Below, piece after piece: positions 49,501 through 62,147 of a stretch of DNA of 64,000 nt. Each line of letters begins with the position of its first letter. The first letter of the stretch is position 1. The DNA lies in contig JAYKAV010003066.1 of assembly GCA_035582835.1 (NCBI GenBank), positions 2,299,332 to 2,363,331 on the forward strand. Direction: 5' to 3'. The DNA is from Phoebastria nigripes (lineage: Eukaryota > Chordata > Aves > Procellariiformes > Diomedeidae). A program made the position numbers and the translations under genes. The notes beneath the pieces were generated by a model. That model made no database searches. It saw only the letters and a program-made list of their open reading frames with translations, and had not been told where the DNA came from.

Positions 49501-52500
49501 TGTTTCCTTAGAGTTAGTAACAACTTTTTACATATTTGGCAACTATGTATGCGTCTTCCTTTAGTCTCTAGGCTGAGTAAAACCGACTACCCTGATAAAA
49601 TTTATCTTCCAGCTCTCTGATATTGGAATTGTACCTTCCAACTCTCTTTTCCTTTGCAATCCAATTGATCTTTCTCTTGTCTTGTAGTACCCAAACAAGC
49701 TAGATATCTTCCATGTGCCTTAGATATTTTGCTCCTTGTTTTACATCCCATTATTAAGTTTGCTTATTTTTATAACACTGATACTGTCTGCAGTTTGTGA
49801 TCTGTTATATTATTGGGTTTCTGCAGAACTGCAATGCACCCAGTTAATTCTGATCTTGTATTTCTGCAGTCGATAATTCCCACTAGCTATATGACTTTGC
49901 ACTTCTCTTTAATGAAATCTTTCTTATTTACTTCCAAGGGGTTTTCCAATTTTTCCAAATAATTTTGAATTCTAATCCTGTCCTCTACCATGCTATACTT
50001 TTTTCAGGCTTTGTATAAGTTGCAGATTTAGTAAAAGTTTTCTTTGGTGTATCACCTGAGTTACTTAAGTATCGGACAGTGTAGGTTCAGGACTGACCCC
50101 CATGGACGAGATACTTTCTCCCAGTTTGGCAGAGAACCACTGAGGTTCTTCTGGAACCTCCTTTGACCTCTATGAAGATGGTAGGTAGCAGTTTGAGGTT
50201 GCTTCAGCATCCTGAGATTAATTTCACCATGTCTAGCTTCACTTTGGGCACCAGCGCTTTCAGACTGAATTTCTAAAAGTTGTTTCTGAGATTACTGTCA
50301 GTTTTCATTGAACCTTTTTGCCTGGAGCATATCTTGAAAAAAAAATCTCTGTGCATCCCAAACATTTCTCTCTACTACGGCAGGACGCATAGTATCTTTT
50401 ATTACATCAGCTGCCATTTGTAAGGGTGGGAGTGGGGAGGCACAGAAGCCCTTCTTAGAAGTTATTTTGGTGATACCCAGCACAGTCATCTTAACGATGC
50501 AGTGGATTTTGCTCCAGGAAAGCGGTCTGGGGGGAGGTGTGTGTGTGCGGTTTTGTGTTTTATTTATTTTTAGAACAGCCTGTCTTCCATTGCTTTTTAA
50601 TTTCTTCTTATTCTACAGTTCCCCCCAAAACCAGTGCAAGAAATTCTGCCTTTATGTAATTAGATGGGAAGAATCCTCTCCAATAAATTAAGTTACATCT
50701 ATTCTGTCATTCCCCAAAATAGGCACAGAGTTCAGTACACCGATACTCATTCCTAGAAATAGGACTGCCTTTTATAGGAGTCTCTTTTCCACAGTTTGTG
50801 TGGTGATACTAGGAAATTTTAATTTCTCTTTATATCTGCAGGACTTCTGTCTCTATAGTCTCATCCAACTTGAATGTTTCCATTTACTTTAATGAGCTTA
50901 ATATCGTCAAGTAGTATGCTTCAGTCTGGGCACATGCTGTTTAAAGAAGTAAAAGTAGTACCAGTTCCCCTAGGTGATAGCTTGTGTAAGCAGTGAGATG
51001 CAAGAGGCAAAAGCATATTGCATAAGATCTACCATGATTTTCTTTAAGCAGCAAATGATGTTCTGATTAGTGTTACTCAGGACCCAACTGTCAAGTGTCT
51101 CAAATACATCTGAATAGATTTGACTATTATCTAAGAAAAAGATGGATGCTTATAACTGTTAAGACTATTGTTCTCTAAGTGGTGGACAGAATTCAGGAAA
51201 AAAAGATAGCAAGGTTTCAACATAGCAGTGCCATCTCAATGGCTGTGTTTTGGACCTGGCAGGCATAATATTTAGATATATTAAACTTCATCTGAGTGTT
51301 TTGTATATATTTTGAGATAATGTAAAAGGTGCAGTTTGTTAAGATCTGGTTTGCCAGGAGACTTTTACAAAGAATTATTATGGATAACTGATGCTGTCTG
51401 TTTAATCTGCTCTCTTATGTTCTCGCTACTATATTTAGTACAATAAATCTTTAAGTTTTGCATGGTGCAGATTTGGAGAGGTTTATCTCACCTTCTACTC
51501 CCAAGTTTTAGCTTTTTCTACTGCAGTCTGAGTGAAATTTCGCATCGTAGCTCTTGGTTGATAAGTGTACTGAAGAACAGGATTATAGGTCTTTTGTCAT
51601 GTTGTATACAGAGCAGTTCAGATTTCTAAGGACACTATTCAAGCTCAAAACAAGGCTTTAGCTCCATCTTTCTTTCTTTCTTCCTTTTTTTTTTTTTTTT
51701 TGTGTGTTTTTTTTTTTTTAACCTGGTACTTACTGTGAGTCTCTTAATGGGTCTCCCTTTGAGTCCCAGCAAGACATGTTCAGGAGATTCCTCATGCTCA
51801 GGAGTTTACTACAGTTTGTTTCAGCACTGTGGAGGAACTTAATGCATTCTTTCATGGTCTTCGACTTTCAACATGGAAACAAAAAGCAGATTTGGTCCTT
51901 CATCACTCCTTTGTGGTCCCTTCGCCTGCTTGCTGGCTCAAAAGGTTGTGCTTCCTTCTCTCTGCCAGTTTCCTGGGATCAAGCAAGAGATGATACATGA
52001 GGAGGGCATTCAGACTTGAATCAAATATTACCTCAAGACCAGAAGAATGACTATCTTTGCATCCGGTATGTGGACTTCAAGGAGGTTGCATCTTCTATGA
52101 GCAGATGAGTATAATGTGCTCTTTTTAATTGAAGCAACATCAACTTTGGCTTTCATCATAGCAGTGTTTCAAGATTCTTTGAAGAGACACTTAGACATTA
52201 GGGAAGGATATGTTTGGGTTTTTTTTTTTTTNTTTTTTTTTTTTTTCTTTTTTTTTCTTCACCCCCCTTTCCCTCCCCCCCCAACTAGTTATCAAGATTT
52301 CCTCCACTTTCAATGCAGAATTAGATTGATCCATTTGTAGGGTGTTTGTAGGAGTGAGTGGATGGAAGAAGTTGAGGGAGTTAAGTAAATGAATTTCATG
52401 TTTACTTTGGAAGAGGTCTGTGAATGCTGTATTTCGGGTGTTTCGATGGCCTTGGTCTGTGTGTATGGTCCTTGCTTTATTTTTGTTCACATTTTTCTCT

Positions 52501-55500
52501 CTGAAAATGCCAGCAATTTAAGAGAAGCTTAGTATAGAACAGGGTGCTCTGATCAAAAAAGGCCAATAGTAGCAGCAGAAGTGTGGCATAACTGCCAGTT
52601 CTAGTAATGCCTCAATGATCCTTTTACTCATGTTTGGCTCTTATTTGGGAAATGTATATCCAGTCAACTTTAAGTCATCTGTTGTAATTTATCTGAATTG
52701 TAGATGGAGAGATTTGCAGAGACGGAAGGATTTTGAAACTGGCTACAATCAGGTTCGTTAGGCTGCACTCAAATTGACGTTTAGATAGCTATCTTCTTTT
52801 AAGCCTAGCTCACATTCAGAAGCAGTTTATCTGCATTTGTGCAGTTGATGCTCAAGATAATAAACATGAAAGGTTCTGCGTGGAGTCAGCTTGCTTCAGC
52901 ATGGCAGATGCTGAGATAGAGTTAATAAGCACAGTCAGACCCTGCCCGATCCCTGCAGAGCTCTTCTGAAATCCACATGCTGTGCTTCACCACTCTTCCC
53001 TGTCCACCACAGGGACTTAACTCTGACACTGTGCGTTATACATCCCCTAACGCAGAGCACTGGGAAGCTCTTTGCTTATGGCTTTGCAGGGATGAATGGA
53101 TCCAACTCGGCTGGATCCTGAGTTTAGCCACTTCCAGTATTTGTATCACAGCCCTTATCTGTTTTTCCCCTTCTTTCTTCCTTCTGTGGGGGAGCTCCTA
53201 ATTGCAGATAAGGGCTTTTTTGCTCTAAACTTTTGGCAATTTGATGAAGGATTTTTAGGTTGAATCCTGATGGTATTTTCTTGTTGTTCTGCTGTGTGGA
53301 TTTTATTTGTTTGTAGAAGAAGAAAATGTTCTGATTAGGAAAGAAACTGATTCTTGTGTCCATGTTCTTAGTAATTTGGAGGCCAAAGACAACTCTTAAA
53401 ATCATTCAGAGATGAATGCAAGTGAATGCACTGAATCTTGCAAGTATTCATTTGATGTTTGTTGGTCAGGTAGTGTGATAGTCCAATTGTTGAGATTGAC
53501 ACCAGTTTCCACTGTTCCCACATCCGCATCAGTTTTGGCACGGTGTCCAGGAATTTTATTGAAACAAAATAATTTTGTGCAATGTAGTTTTTGTTTTAGC
53601 TTTACAGAAGTATGATATTTGACTGTGATCACAGTGAGAAAACAAGAAGAAAGAGATCAAAGAATATTGACCAAATGATACTTTAGGGCAAATTATATGA
53701 CTATAAAGAAAACATCTGAAGTTCAGTCTCTTACAGAGGCTACATGTATTTTTACAAGGCGATTGAATGATGAAATAGATTTCTGTGTCTTGCACCAGTC
53801 CAGATTAATTTTTCATGCAGTGTTGGAAACAGGAGTGTTTGTTGGCTACTCTTTTGTTTTCAAAGCTATAGAGTAAGTTTTGGTTAAAGCACTGGGGAGA
53901 GAAAGCCTCAAACAAAAGGGTCTTGGCTCTGAAATTTTAATTTCCAAAATGTTTTTTTTTTTTTCATCCTTATTAACTGGTCTAATAAAAGTAACTTTTT
54001 CCTCCTAGAAGCTTTGTTACATTCTTTACTGATTTGTTGGTTTGTGTCTGTAGATGGCCTGGGTAAGGCTGATGCATCCTGTTATTTTGAAAAGAGAAAG
54101 AAAAAAAAAAATGCTGCCTGTGTAGTTTGAGAGAGTACTCTTTGAATAAAACTCACTGGTGAGCACTGACGCTTATAACAAACTGCCCGAAGTCTCTCAT
54201 AGAGGTGACATATAAAGTAGCAAAGCTTTACAATATTGATAAGAAGATTAAACATCAATAAAGGAAGAATATCTCTATATTTTATAGTCCCAATACTGTG
54301 ACAATCAGTTAATCTCAAAAGATGAAATTAAAATAAATTATTTGTTTTCAAGCTCTGAAACATGATAGGCTCTACCATCACAATGTACAGAACCTAGTTA
54401 ATATGCTAACTAGGGATTATGAGGGCAACAGTGGCTAATATTCAAGTATTCTTATAAATAACTTAAGATTTTAAAATGTCATTAGGAGGCCAGTGTAATG
54501 CCTTTAACCTTTTTTTCTTTTAAGTTATATCAATAATTTAGGTGAATTAGTTTTAATATTCTGACAGCTTCAAACGTGACTGCATGAACAGCTCTGTTGG
54601 CAGGGCAGTCCGAGAGCTGGAAAGCTCTATTTGGCAGAAGATGACAAGTGAGTGCTGCAGTCCCAGAGTGCTGTTTTGGCACAGCAGGCCTAAATGAACT
54701 TAATTTCATGTTCCTTACAAATCCTACTCTCCGGCCAATTCCTTGCTATCTGTTGATTTATCTTTCTGTTTTCTCACTTCCTTGATTACTTGTGTGCAAT
54801 GACTTCATTGCCCTTGTCCAAAATCAGAGCAAAGGGATGAGGAACTGAGTCTGATTTTTTTTTTTTTTTTTTTTTTTNNNNNNNNNNTTAACAAGATAAG
54901 CATTTGATCAAATCTTGAAAGTAGACACAGGCTGTCTAACTGATGTATTTCTCCTGCTTTAATTTGTGCTAATTTGTTACCACTTCAGGCTTTCTGTTCA
55001 ATCAAGGTAGAAGAGGCTGAGGGTTTTTTAAAAACAATTTTAAAATGAGGCTTTAATGTTTCAGAGCAGATCATACTGCATGCAAAATGCTTTACTTCTG
55101 ATTGTGAAAAGCTGATTGTTTAAATAATTCAGAAGTGTAAAGAACTCCTTTTAAAACATACTAAAACATGTTTACTATAATAAACGTTATTTAGCAAAAT
55201 AATGTTTAAAATAATTAAAACATTATTATACTAACCTTTCCTCCTTCTTGAACTTGTTTTACTTAGATATTGTATATATTTTTAAAATCTTTTTTAGTAG
55301 TTTTAGTTTTAATAATTTTGTGATGGTAATGGGTATCACTTTTAGGTGACTCAGTTCTTAGGGTTTTACTACAGAAAGCTTTGTAGATGCTGTATGTAGC
55401 CACAACTAGACTAGATATCCAGAAAGCTGAGTATCTAGATATTGAAGTTTTGTTTCCGTGTATGCAAAAACTTTGGACAATAAAGCCATTATACTGAAGG

Positions 55501-58500
55501 GGCTGCGTGACATACAACACTTGCTAGATATTGACACTGAAAATATTTTGGGGTGAAGGGAAAGCTCAGACTGTTGTATAATGTACAATATATGATGTGG
55601 TATTTTTATGATGTTCTTTAAACATTAACCGTTTAGCAATTTTATGTTTTGGATATGAACAGGGATGTTTGCAATGATGTCTCTTCTAAACTGGCCCTTG
55701 CTTAGGCGTTAGTTTCCAGAGATCTATGCATCTGTCTTTTCCTTTCCATTTATAAAACTTGCATTATTAGTCTATAAAGTGGGAAGCATATTTTTTTTGT
55801 ACAAGACCAGCATATTTTTATAATTGTAGTTTGATTTTATTTTATTTGTAATGATGCCTTCGTATCTATGCAGCATTGAAATAGGTATTCCTAAGACTGC
55901 CTAGGAAATCCATGCCTTGCAAAAGCATCTTCCTGTGGGGATGCAGAACTCCCATGGCATAAGGCCTTTCCTCCCCCCCCCCCCCCCCCCAATATCTTCT
56001 AGTGCTGCAGATTGTAGCAGATACACAAACTCCAGATACTACTGTCAGCATCCTTATGTAGAACTCGAACTCTGTGTAACTAGGTCTTCCCTTTAAAGCA
56101 GAAAAATCCTCTTTCCTGTCATCCAATGCTAAGTTTTTCAACCTAGGTAGGCAATTGTCTTCAAACAAAAGTGTAGCCATGTCTGCTGAGAATGTAGCAC
56201 ACCTGGAGGCCTAGTTTTCTCAAATACTTCAAAATTGCATAAACTGGCACCACTACCAAAAGTGATAGTCCCATCTAGTCCTTTTGTTCAAATATCTTTT
56301 GTGTTCATTCATGAGTTTGTGTGATTGCAGTGAACCAGATGAGGAAGATTTAATTTTTGAATCTTTTTCCTTTGAGCTAATTTTAACCAAGATCAGAACT
56401 TCCCTCCATGTGCTTAATGGGGAGAGCAGCTCCAGCGTGGACCAGTTTCAGCCACTACAGAGCGGCATCCTCAGCAGGATATGCTTTTGTTGTACATTAT
56501 AGCAAATAATTCCTGTATCTTTGTGCAGGAGAATAGATTTGCACACACATGTAACATATCCCTCAAGTATCAACTTAATTAGGATAGTATTTCACATGCA
56601 TTGTGTTAAATACAATTTTGCAATAATCACGTTCATCTTAACATAATACTAAATTTGACACATACCCAAATAAACCAAGGAAGTGTGGCCTCTTTCCCTT
56701 TTAACTTTTTTGTGGCACCTTTAACCATCTTTGTTTCCTTGCCTGTACCTTCTTCCTTTTTCATCAGATGTATAAAAACTCTTCTGCTATTAAAGTGTTT
56801 TTTCTTCAAAGTGCATTTTGCTTAATGTTGTCACATGATAGATTTGCAAGGTTGGCTTGGAAAGGTTGAGTCAGGTTTCTCCCTTCCCATTTCTTTTGCT
56901 TTTCATTTGGCGTAACATGAATAATTAATCTGCATATCTAAACAACAAGTAAATGCTATTAACTATTCTCTTCTACTTATTTTCTGTGAAAAGTGAGCAT
57001 GGTGGCAAAGACAGGAAGGACTGAAAGAAGTTTATTAGGGCATAAAGCAAGTTCTGTACTGAAAAGCACTCTGATCATAGTAGAACAAACACCGGCAGCC
57101 CTGTCTCTATATAGCTAGGTACAGGCATACTGCGTTTCTCTACATCTTAACTATTGCACTTTTTCTGGGCCCCAGCCCTCTATGATACAGACTCTAGGGA
57201 ACTGGCTATGTTAAAATCTGGAACATCTCTTTCAGACTCGAAACTTGATTTCAGGTGACAGAGTGTCCTTTGGTTTGTAATGTGATATGTACAGTTTCAA
57301 ATACCATGCTCCTTTCTTGTAGGTGGAGGTCAAGCTTCCATCTTATCTGCTATGACAATACTTTCTATTAAGTTTCATGTTTGTTTTTACTTACTTTACT
57401 CTGAAAGCACAAACTGAAATCTTTTTGTAGTTTAAGAAAGGCTGTGCTTTATTTTGTGGTTGCACAACAGCATGCATACATTTAGTGCTGTTACCTGTGG
57501 GACCAAGCACAGAACCCATTAGGTATTGTGAGTTGCTGAGAATGAAACCAGGCCTTCAAGAAAACATCCTTTCTACCCTTATGCTGCATCTAATATTGCT
57601 CCTGCTTTTCCGCTTGAATATGTGGCAGTGCTGCATCCTCCTGTTGGCGTGCATGAGCTGAGCTCTGCTCTCAGATCAGTGGTTGTGATGCAGAATAAGG
57701 GCTGCCTTCCTGGGACTTACATTTTCAGTATTGGGTGTAGGTGTTTGTTTGCTAAATGATTCCAGAAGAGGAGAATTATTGCTGTGAGGGGTGCTGTAGA
57801 ATTATCATGCCCCAGACAAATATTTTTTTTTTTTTTTTTATCCCCTCGTGTCCTTAAATTCTCTTTAAAGTCAAATGTGTCTAAAATGTGATAGGTTAAC
57901 AGGAACTGGCATCTGCAGACTTAAATGTTTGGGTTTCTATCAATATTTACTGTGTTTGTACATATATCGGGTTTTGTTGTTTGTTTGTTTGTTTTTTTAA
58001 TTTGTAGACAGAGTTATTGATAACTGTTTTGTTCTGTTTCTGTAGATTGAAAGTAGCTTTAATCCAGCACTGCTGGATGGTGACAAAAAGATTTTAGTCT
58101 TTATGACTGCGATGTTCAATATGCAATTTATACCATTACTACTTGTCTTCCGCCTTTTGGGTCAGTGAGAGTAGAAAACAGTTCCTTATAATTTTTGTAG
58201 TGATTTTAAAAGAATGTTACTCATTTGTATCATAATATACTGGATGTAGCATTAATTGTTTAACCATAAGAGTTTTATTGCATATAATGTGCTGTAATAT
58301 TTACGTGTTGCTTTGTCTCTTGCAGATCTAGAAATGGCAATTGCATATTGGAATTTAGTCTTGTCAGGAAGGTTTAAATTTCTAGATCTTTGGAATAAAT
58401 TTTTGTTGGTAAGTATGTACTGTATTCCTTCCTGACTATTAGTCCACAGTAGTCTGCCTTGTAGGCTGTGTGCTTACAATAAAGAAAAAGACAGGATGCC

Positions 58501-61500
58501 TGAATGCTTCCTTTGAACTTTTTCCTGTTTGAAAACTGATATAAAATAGTCTTAAATCAAGCCAAATTAAATCTTCTCTATATAATTTTCTAATTGAGAA
58601 GAATGCAAAAAGATGTAGCAAAGTAGTAGAGCGTTCTGCTTCCTTGATCTTGTATCCTCCTACTTATGAAAGCTTCTGCATGAAATGAAGCCATGATTGT
58701 AGATTGAACCTATGTTGTCTTTATTCTCAAGACAGCTGTGATTATTGTCAACCATGTATTTTACGATGCTCTGCCTTTTGTGGTATTAATGCATAAACTC
58801 AGTAATTTTTAAATGTCAATTCTGTTATGACTGACAACCTGAGAGACTTTTCTTTTTAAGCAAAAGTTCTTGTCTGAGTAATTATTTTGACTCATTTTTT
58901 AGATAATAGTTGTGAACTGCTCTTGACAGTTTTCTATTACCAGTGCAATTCTGTGGGCAGTGGAGTAAAGATGCATAAATTAAACTTTAGAAATCGCAAA
59001 ATATTCTTATTAAAGACCTGATTCATTCATCCATGTTTCTACATTTGCATTTCTATGTACTTGCAAAAAAATACCTTATATAATGTTACATAATGTATAA
59101 TTTATCTTGATTTTTTTTTTTTTCAGTTTATCTGTAGTTCAGGAGAATTAAGAAGTCTTCTGCATTTTGTCTCATAATTACCAATGATTAATAGGGAAAG
59201 TGTATACTTTTTGCAATATTTTGTGAAGTTCTTTCTAAGTTTTTGGACAGTATATTTATTTTATTCACTGAATAATGTACCAGTTCCTCTTTCATCAAGA
59301 GAACTTGTGAAAACATTTCGCATTTTAACTGCCTTAGTACACTTAACACATCCAAATTCAGATCTATAGATGTAACAGAAGAAAAGTCCTTACTTTTCTT
59401 TCCCACTTGGCTGTGTGATCAAGTTTGTTACAACAGACAGTTCTGCAGATATCTACTTCAAGCAATAATCTAGATGATCTGGTATAAAGTGTCTTACTTT
59501 GCTACAAATAGTTAACCTGAATGTTTACTTTAGAAGAAGTGTTTAGATTAAAAAAATTCAACCTAAGAAGGAAGCAACTTAGGACTCTTTAGGATGGTTT
59601 TTTGTTTGTTTGTTTGTGTTTTGTTTGTTTTAAGGAACCTTTTCCAGGAGGTATGTTTGCTTGTCATATTTTTTTGCAGTCAAGATAGGACATTTGGCTT
59701 GAGTGAGAGGACAAGTTTGCTGTTGTGTTGGACATCATGTTTGATGTCTCATTTTGATCAAGTTCCAGATTTTTGAAATGCAGTTTGTTCTTCTTGGTAC
59801 TTTAGACTATTACTGCTTAAAAAAACCCAACCAACCAAACAAAAAAACCCCACCCCACAACACAAAACCAAACCCACAAACATAAAAAAACCCAACCCTT
59901 CACCAGTCAAGTCTTTTCACGCAGTTGCAACTTTTTGCTGCAAACCAGAACTAGGTGTTGAAATTTAATTCCTTATTAATCACCCCTGCTATCTTCAGGT
60001 AACATAGCAGTATCAACAGATGAAGGGAGATGTGAATCGTCTGACTTGATCCTACAGCTCACAACTGCTTAGTAGTTGTGTTTCTCCACACTCTCTCTCT
60101 TCTTGGGAGTGCTAACTTTAAAAGCTGAGAGAACACTGACTGGGACTGAAGTTTTTTGGAGTGCTGCTCAAAACGGCCAGGGTGGCAACTAGTACTTGTG
60201 AATGGGGTGATGCAGAAAGAATATACTTGAAATCAGACAAGGAGGTGGTAGTGGAGAATAGGACAGACTCGGAAAAGGAGACTGGACAGAAGTGGAGCAA
60301 ACGCAAGTGGTGCATTATGGTGAAGGAGAGAATAGCTGAAGAGGGGCTGAGATGACGGATCCGGAAGGCAGTCTGGGAGTAAGTGAGAAGAGCGTAGGTG
60401 CAACTATAACCAACAGGTTGAAAGAGACTGGGTAAGCCTAAGTAAAAAGGGATAAGGAAAAAAGGGCTCAAGTTGAAGTGGCAGAATGCTAACCCATGGC
60501 TGCACAGTTTCAGAACCTGGAATGGATGCCATTAAGTAGAAGTATAAAGTGCATTTGGTTTAATCCTTTCCATAACAAGTTAGGAACACGTACCCTAAAA
60601 GCAGAATGGAAGAAATAAACAACTATCAAAGACTTTTTACACTTTTTTGCCTTCTTTAGTTGCAATTTATTTTGTAACTTTCTTTGGAAGCTCTGAGCTT
60701 TATTTAAAAAAAAAAAAAAAAAAAAGAGTGAAGAAGAAGAAATACTTGTAAAACGTGTATTTCTGTATATGTCAATATAAAATACTACTGTGGAATTTGA
60801 AAATAGTTTGGATTGAACAGTACCATTTTTCCTCCTTTATAGGAACATCATAAAAGATCAATTCCAAAAGATACTTGGAATCTTTTGTTAGACTTTGGAA
60901 ATATGATTGCAGATGATATGTCCAACTATGATGAAGAAGGTAAGCAGTACTTGAATATCTTAAAAAATTGGTACGGCAGAATTAAAATATTGCTATAAAC
61001 GAACAACAGAACATGCTGCTACCTTTTGTCTTAATTTGTTTACCCTTAGAGGTTTAGCTGCAAATAAAGTGTCATACTTGTTGCCAAAACAGTAATGGTA
61101 AGAAGGTTAACTTGTTTGCTGTAATATGTGAATAGAAGTAAAGATACTGTCACACCATGATATAGCACATGCTATTTGAACCCGTTATGCTCCAAGAGTT
61201 TCAGTGAAACTCTATTTTTTTTTTTGTACAAAAGTGCTGCTAACTGCAAGGAAATACATCATTTTTCTACTTGCAAGAATGTCTACATGAGCATTTTTTT
61301 TACTAACCTAAAAGCAATTTACACTCTGTTACTAATCCTGCAAATCCTATTTTGGAATGACTGTGTACAGAAATATTTCCTAAGTTATGAATGGCTCTAA
61401 TAGGAACGCCATGGTTTTGCTATCAACTAATGTTTATAAATTTTGTAGTGTGGATTATGCTTTAAATACATTTTGTTTGTACTGAGAACTATTGCTGCAA

Positions 61501-61768
61501 GAAGAGATTCAAATGTTTAATTTATTAGTTAGGTGCTTTTTTTTCAAGTGTTTATCACGTTATGCATGTTAAAGCCAGAGTAGGCCAGAAATGTCAAAGT
61601 GAGCTTCTGATCCTTTGTATTTAGAGACTACACCAATTTGTTGCTAATAATGATACACTAATTTCTGAATTGCTTGACTTCTCTTTAGGAGCGTGGCCTG
61701 TTCTTATAGATGATTTTGTGGAATATGCACGACCAGTAGTCACAGGAGGAAAACGTAAAACTTCCTAA
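36685..61768 (+). CDS. DCUN1D2: DCUN1D2 (DCNL2), cullin neddylation co-E3 (whole coding span, 7 exons)
   Basis: DCN1-like scaffold that binds a cullin winged-helix domain and the acetylated N terminus of a NEDD8 E2 (UBE2M or UBE2F), promoting NEDD8 transfer to the cullin and so activating cullin-RING ligases. Exons 36685-36687, 39280-39496, 42574-42742, 45419-45549, 58326-58408, 60843-60939 and 61689-61768 join to 780 bp, 259 residues plus stop, the same length as the human protein. It has an N-terminal UBA-like domain (about 8-45) and a PONY/DCUN1 domain (about 60-248). The DAD patch used for cullin binding is intact at D211 (PKDTW), A235 (EGAW) and D241 (VLIDDF). There is no N-terminal Gly, so the DCUN1D3 type of myristoylation is excluded. 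The [13 protein letters not shown] start and several interior residues fit DCUN1D2 or its paralogue DCUN1D1; the TGGKR end, the 259-residue length and head-to-head synteny with TMCO3 favour DCUN1D2. Confidence 0.96.
36856..36889. repeat. CA/CG-type microsatellite in the CpG island
   Basis: Imperfect (CA)n passing into (CGCA)n, in DCUN1D2 intron 1. Confidence 0.8.
37688..37708 (+). other. Candidate 21-nt microexon or alternative first-exon end in DCUN1D2 intron 1
   Basis: The sequence is bounded by an acceptor-like GAACCTAG and a perfect GTAAGT donor. It is 21 nt long, so insertion between exon 1 (phase 0) and exon 2 keeps the frame and would add KISKMPG after Met1. It also contains its own ATG, so it could instead end an alternative first exon and give MPG before HKLKSS. 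It is seen only as sequence; no transcript evidence is available here. Confidence 0.3.
39280..39496 (+). CDS. DCUN1D2: DCUN1D2 exon 2 (residues 2-73 plus first base of codon 74)
   Basis: The exon is 217 bp, with acceptor ATCCCAAAG and donor GTAAGA, entering in phase 0 and leaving in phase 1. It encodes [19 protein letters not shown] and then [20 protein letters not shown], the UBA-like domain, and ends LEQLYNRYK. Confidence 0.96.
39497..42573 (+). other. DCUN1D2 intron 2
   Basis: A 3.1-kb phase 1 intron with a (TA)19 microsatellite (40559-40596), A/T homopolymers near 41461-41515 and G/T tracts at about 41770-41812 and 42135-42175. No gene recognised. Confidence 0.85.
40559..40596. repeat. 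(TA)19 microsatellite
   Basis: Nineteen perfect TA units, likely length-polymorphic. Confidence 0.95.
42574..42742 (+). CDS. DCUN1D2: DCUN1D2 exon 3 (codon 74 to start of codon 130)
   Basis: This 169-bp exon follows a TTTTCAACTGCAG acceptor. It encodes [20 protein letters not shown] and then [20 protein letters not shown], the first half of the PONY domain with its EF-hand-like fold, and ends VDGMTELG at donor GTAAGT. Confidence 0.96.
42743..45418 (+). other. DCUN1D2 intron 3
   Basis: A 2.7-kb phase 2 intron with a T27 run at 43493-43519 and a long A-rich stretch (about 45331-45380) just before the exon 4 acceptor. No gene recognised. Confidence 0.85.
43493..43519. repeat. Poly-T run (T27)
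   Basis: Twenty-seven consecutive T in DCUN1D2 intron 3. Confidence 0.9.
45419..45549 (+). CDS. DCUN1D2: DCUN1D2 exon 4 (codon 130 to start of codon 174)
   Basis: This 131-bp exon encodes [20 protein letters not shown], then [20 protein letters not shown], with donor GTAAGT. The acceptor GAACAG has a short polypyrimidine tract (AACCTCTTTT) behind a strongly A-rich stretch. Confidence 0.96.
49560..50250. repeat. Ancient interspersed repeat, probably an old LINE (CR1-like) fragment
   Basis: Segments such as TTTTGAATTCTAATCCTGTC, TTTGCACTTCTCTTTAATGAA, TTGTAGTACCCA and AGGACTGACCCC, in this order, resemble a degenerate repeat that recurs in reptile and bird genomes. I recognise it from memory and cannot name the exact family. 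The copy has many small deletions and substitutions, so it is old. Boundaries and strand are approximate. Confidence 0.45.
54878..54887. other. Assembly gap (10 N)
   Basis: Ten N directly after a 23-base T run (54855-54877). The true sequence length here is unknown, and the gap was probably caused by the homopolymer. Confidence 0.97.
55973..55990. repeat. Poly-C run (C18)
   Basis: Eighteen consecutive C in DCUN1D2 intron 4. Confidence 0.9.
58326..58408 (+). CDS. DCUN1D2: DCUN1D2 exon 5 (codon 174 to residue 201)
   Basis: This 83-bp exon follows TTGTCTCTTGCAG. It encodes [20 protein letters not shown] and then LWNKFLL, a conserved helix pair of the PONY domain. Donor GTAAGT, phase 0. Confidence 0.95.
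58409..60842 (+). other. DCUN1D2 intron 5
   Basis: A 2.4-kb phase 0 intron with an A/C-mixed tract at about 59818-59900, a purine-rich stretch at about 60160-60480 and an A run near 60703-60725. No gene recognised. Confidence 0.85.
59818..59900. repeat. A/C-mixed low-complexity tract
   Basis: About 80 bases of A runs with CC, CCC and CCCC interruptions, the complement type of the G/T tracts elsewhere in the window. Confidence 0.8.
60843..60939 (+). CDS. DCUN1D2: DCUN1D2 exon 6 (residues 202-233 plus first base of codon 234)
   Basis: This 97-bp exon encodes [20 protein letters not shown] and then [13 protein letters not shown]211 of the DAD patch is in PKDTW. Acceptor TTTATAG, donor GTAAGC. 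Confidence 0.96.
60940..61688 (+). other. DCUN1D2 intron 6
   Basis: A 749-bp phase 1 intron. Nothing recognised inside. Confidence 0.85.
61689..61768 (+). CDS. DCUN1D2: DCUN1D2 exon 7, coding part (codon 234 to stop)
   Basis: Acceptor CTCTTTAG. It encodes [20 protein letters not shown] and then KRKTS before TAA at 61766-61768. A235 and D241 of the DAD patch lie here. The last residues differ from what I recall of the mammalian C terminus, which is variable in this family. Confidence 0.96.
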
Positions 61769-62147
61769 CCCCAGACCTGTCAATATGGACTAAACGTGCA
61801 CTCTGAACTGCATTAGGTAATGGAGATTTGTTGACTGGTAACTGTGCACATTGTTGCTGGTTTCAGTGGTCATGATGACATTCTGCAGACAAAACTGAAA
61901 TTCTTCCTTTCTGCCTAAAGATAATGATGGCTGACTTGTGGACACTTCAGGAAAAAACTCAGAAGATAGTCCAAGGCTGTTTGTAGGCTATTGGCTTCAA
62001 TTATTGTACTGGTTGTATCATATAGGTTGTAGATTTTGCATGATTTTATACTTTGGAGAAGTTTAACTAGAGGCCATTTTATTACAGTTTTGACAGCACA
62101 GCATGCAATTCAGTTCGTGATCCAAAGTGAACACCAGCAGTTACATA

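Larger units (their letters stand above)
45550..58325 (+). other. DCUN1D2 intron 4
   Basis: The largest intron, 12.8 kb, phase 1. It contains an ancient repeat at about 49560-50250, poly-T and T/G tracts (51680-51720, 52218-52260), a 10-N assembly gap at 54878-54887 and an 18-base C run at 55973-55990. The rest is AT-rich with no gene I can support. Confidence 0.8.

Noticed and set aside
53960..54010. CTGGTCTAATAAAAG, similar to part of a known amniote repeat
   Set aside because: Only about 15 bases agree and the flanks do not, too little to call a repeat.
56284..56502. Coding-like frame of 72 codons with an acidic start
   Set aside because: The frame does not fit phase 1 splicing from exon 4 without an early stop, and the sequence is not recognised; this length is expected by chance.
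58046..58170. Exon-like block before DCUN1D2 exon 5 (CTGTAG acceptor, about 40 open codons, GGTCAG end)
   Set aside because: Spliced after exon 4 it would stop at once in the required frame, the donor is weak, and the translation resembles no part of the DCUN1 family.
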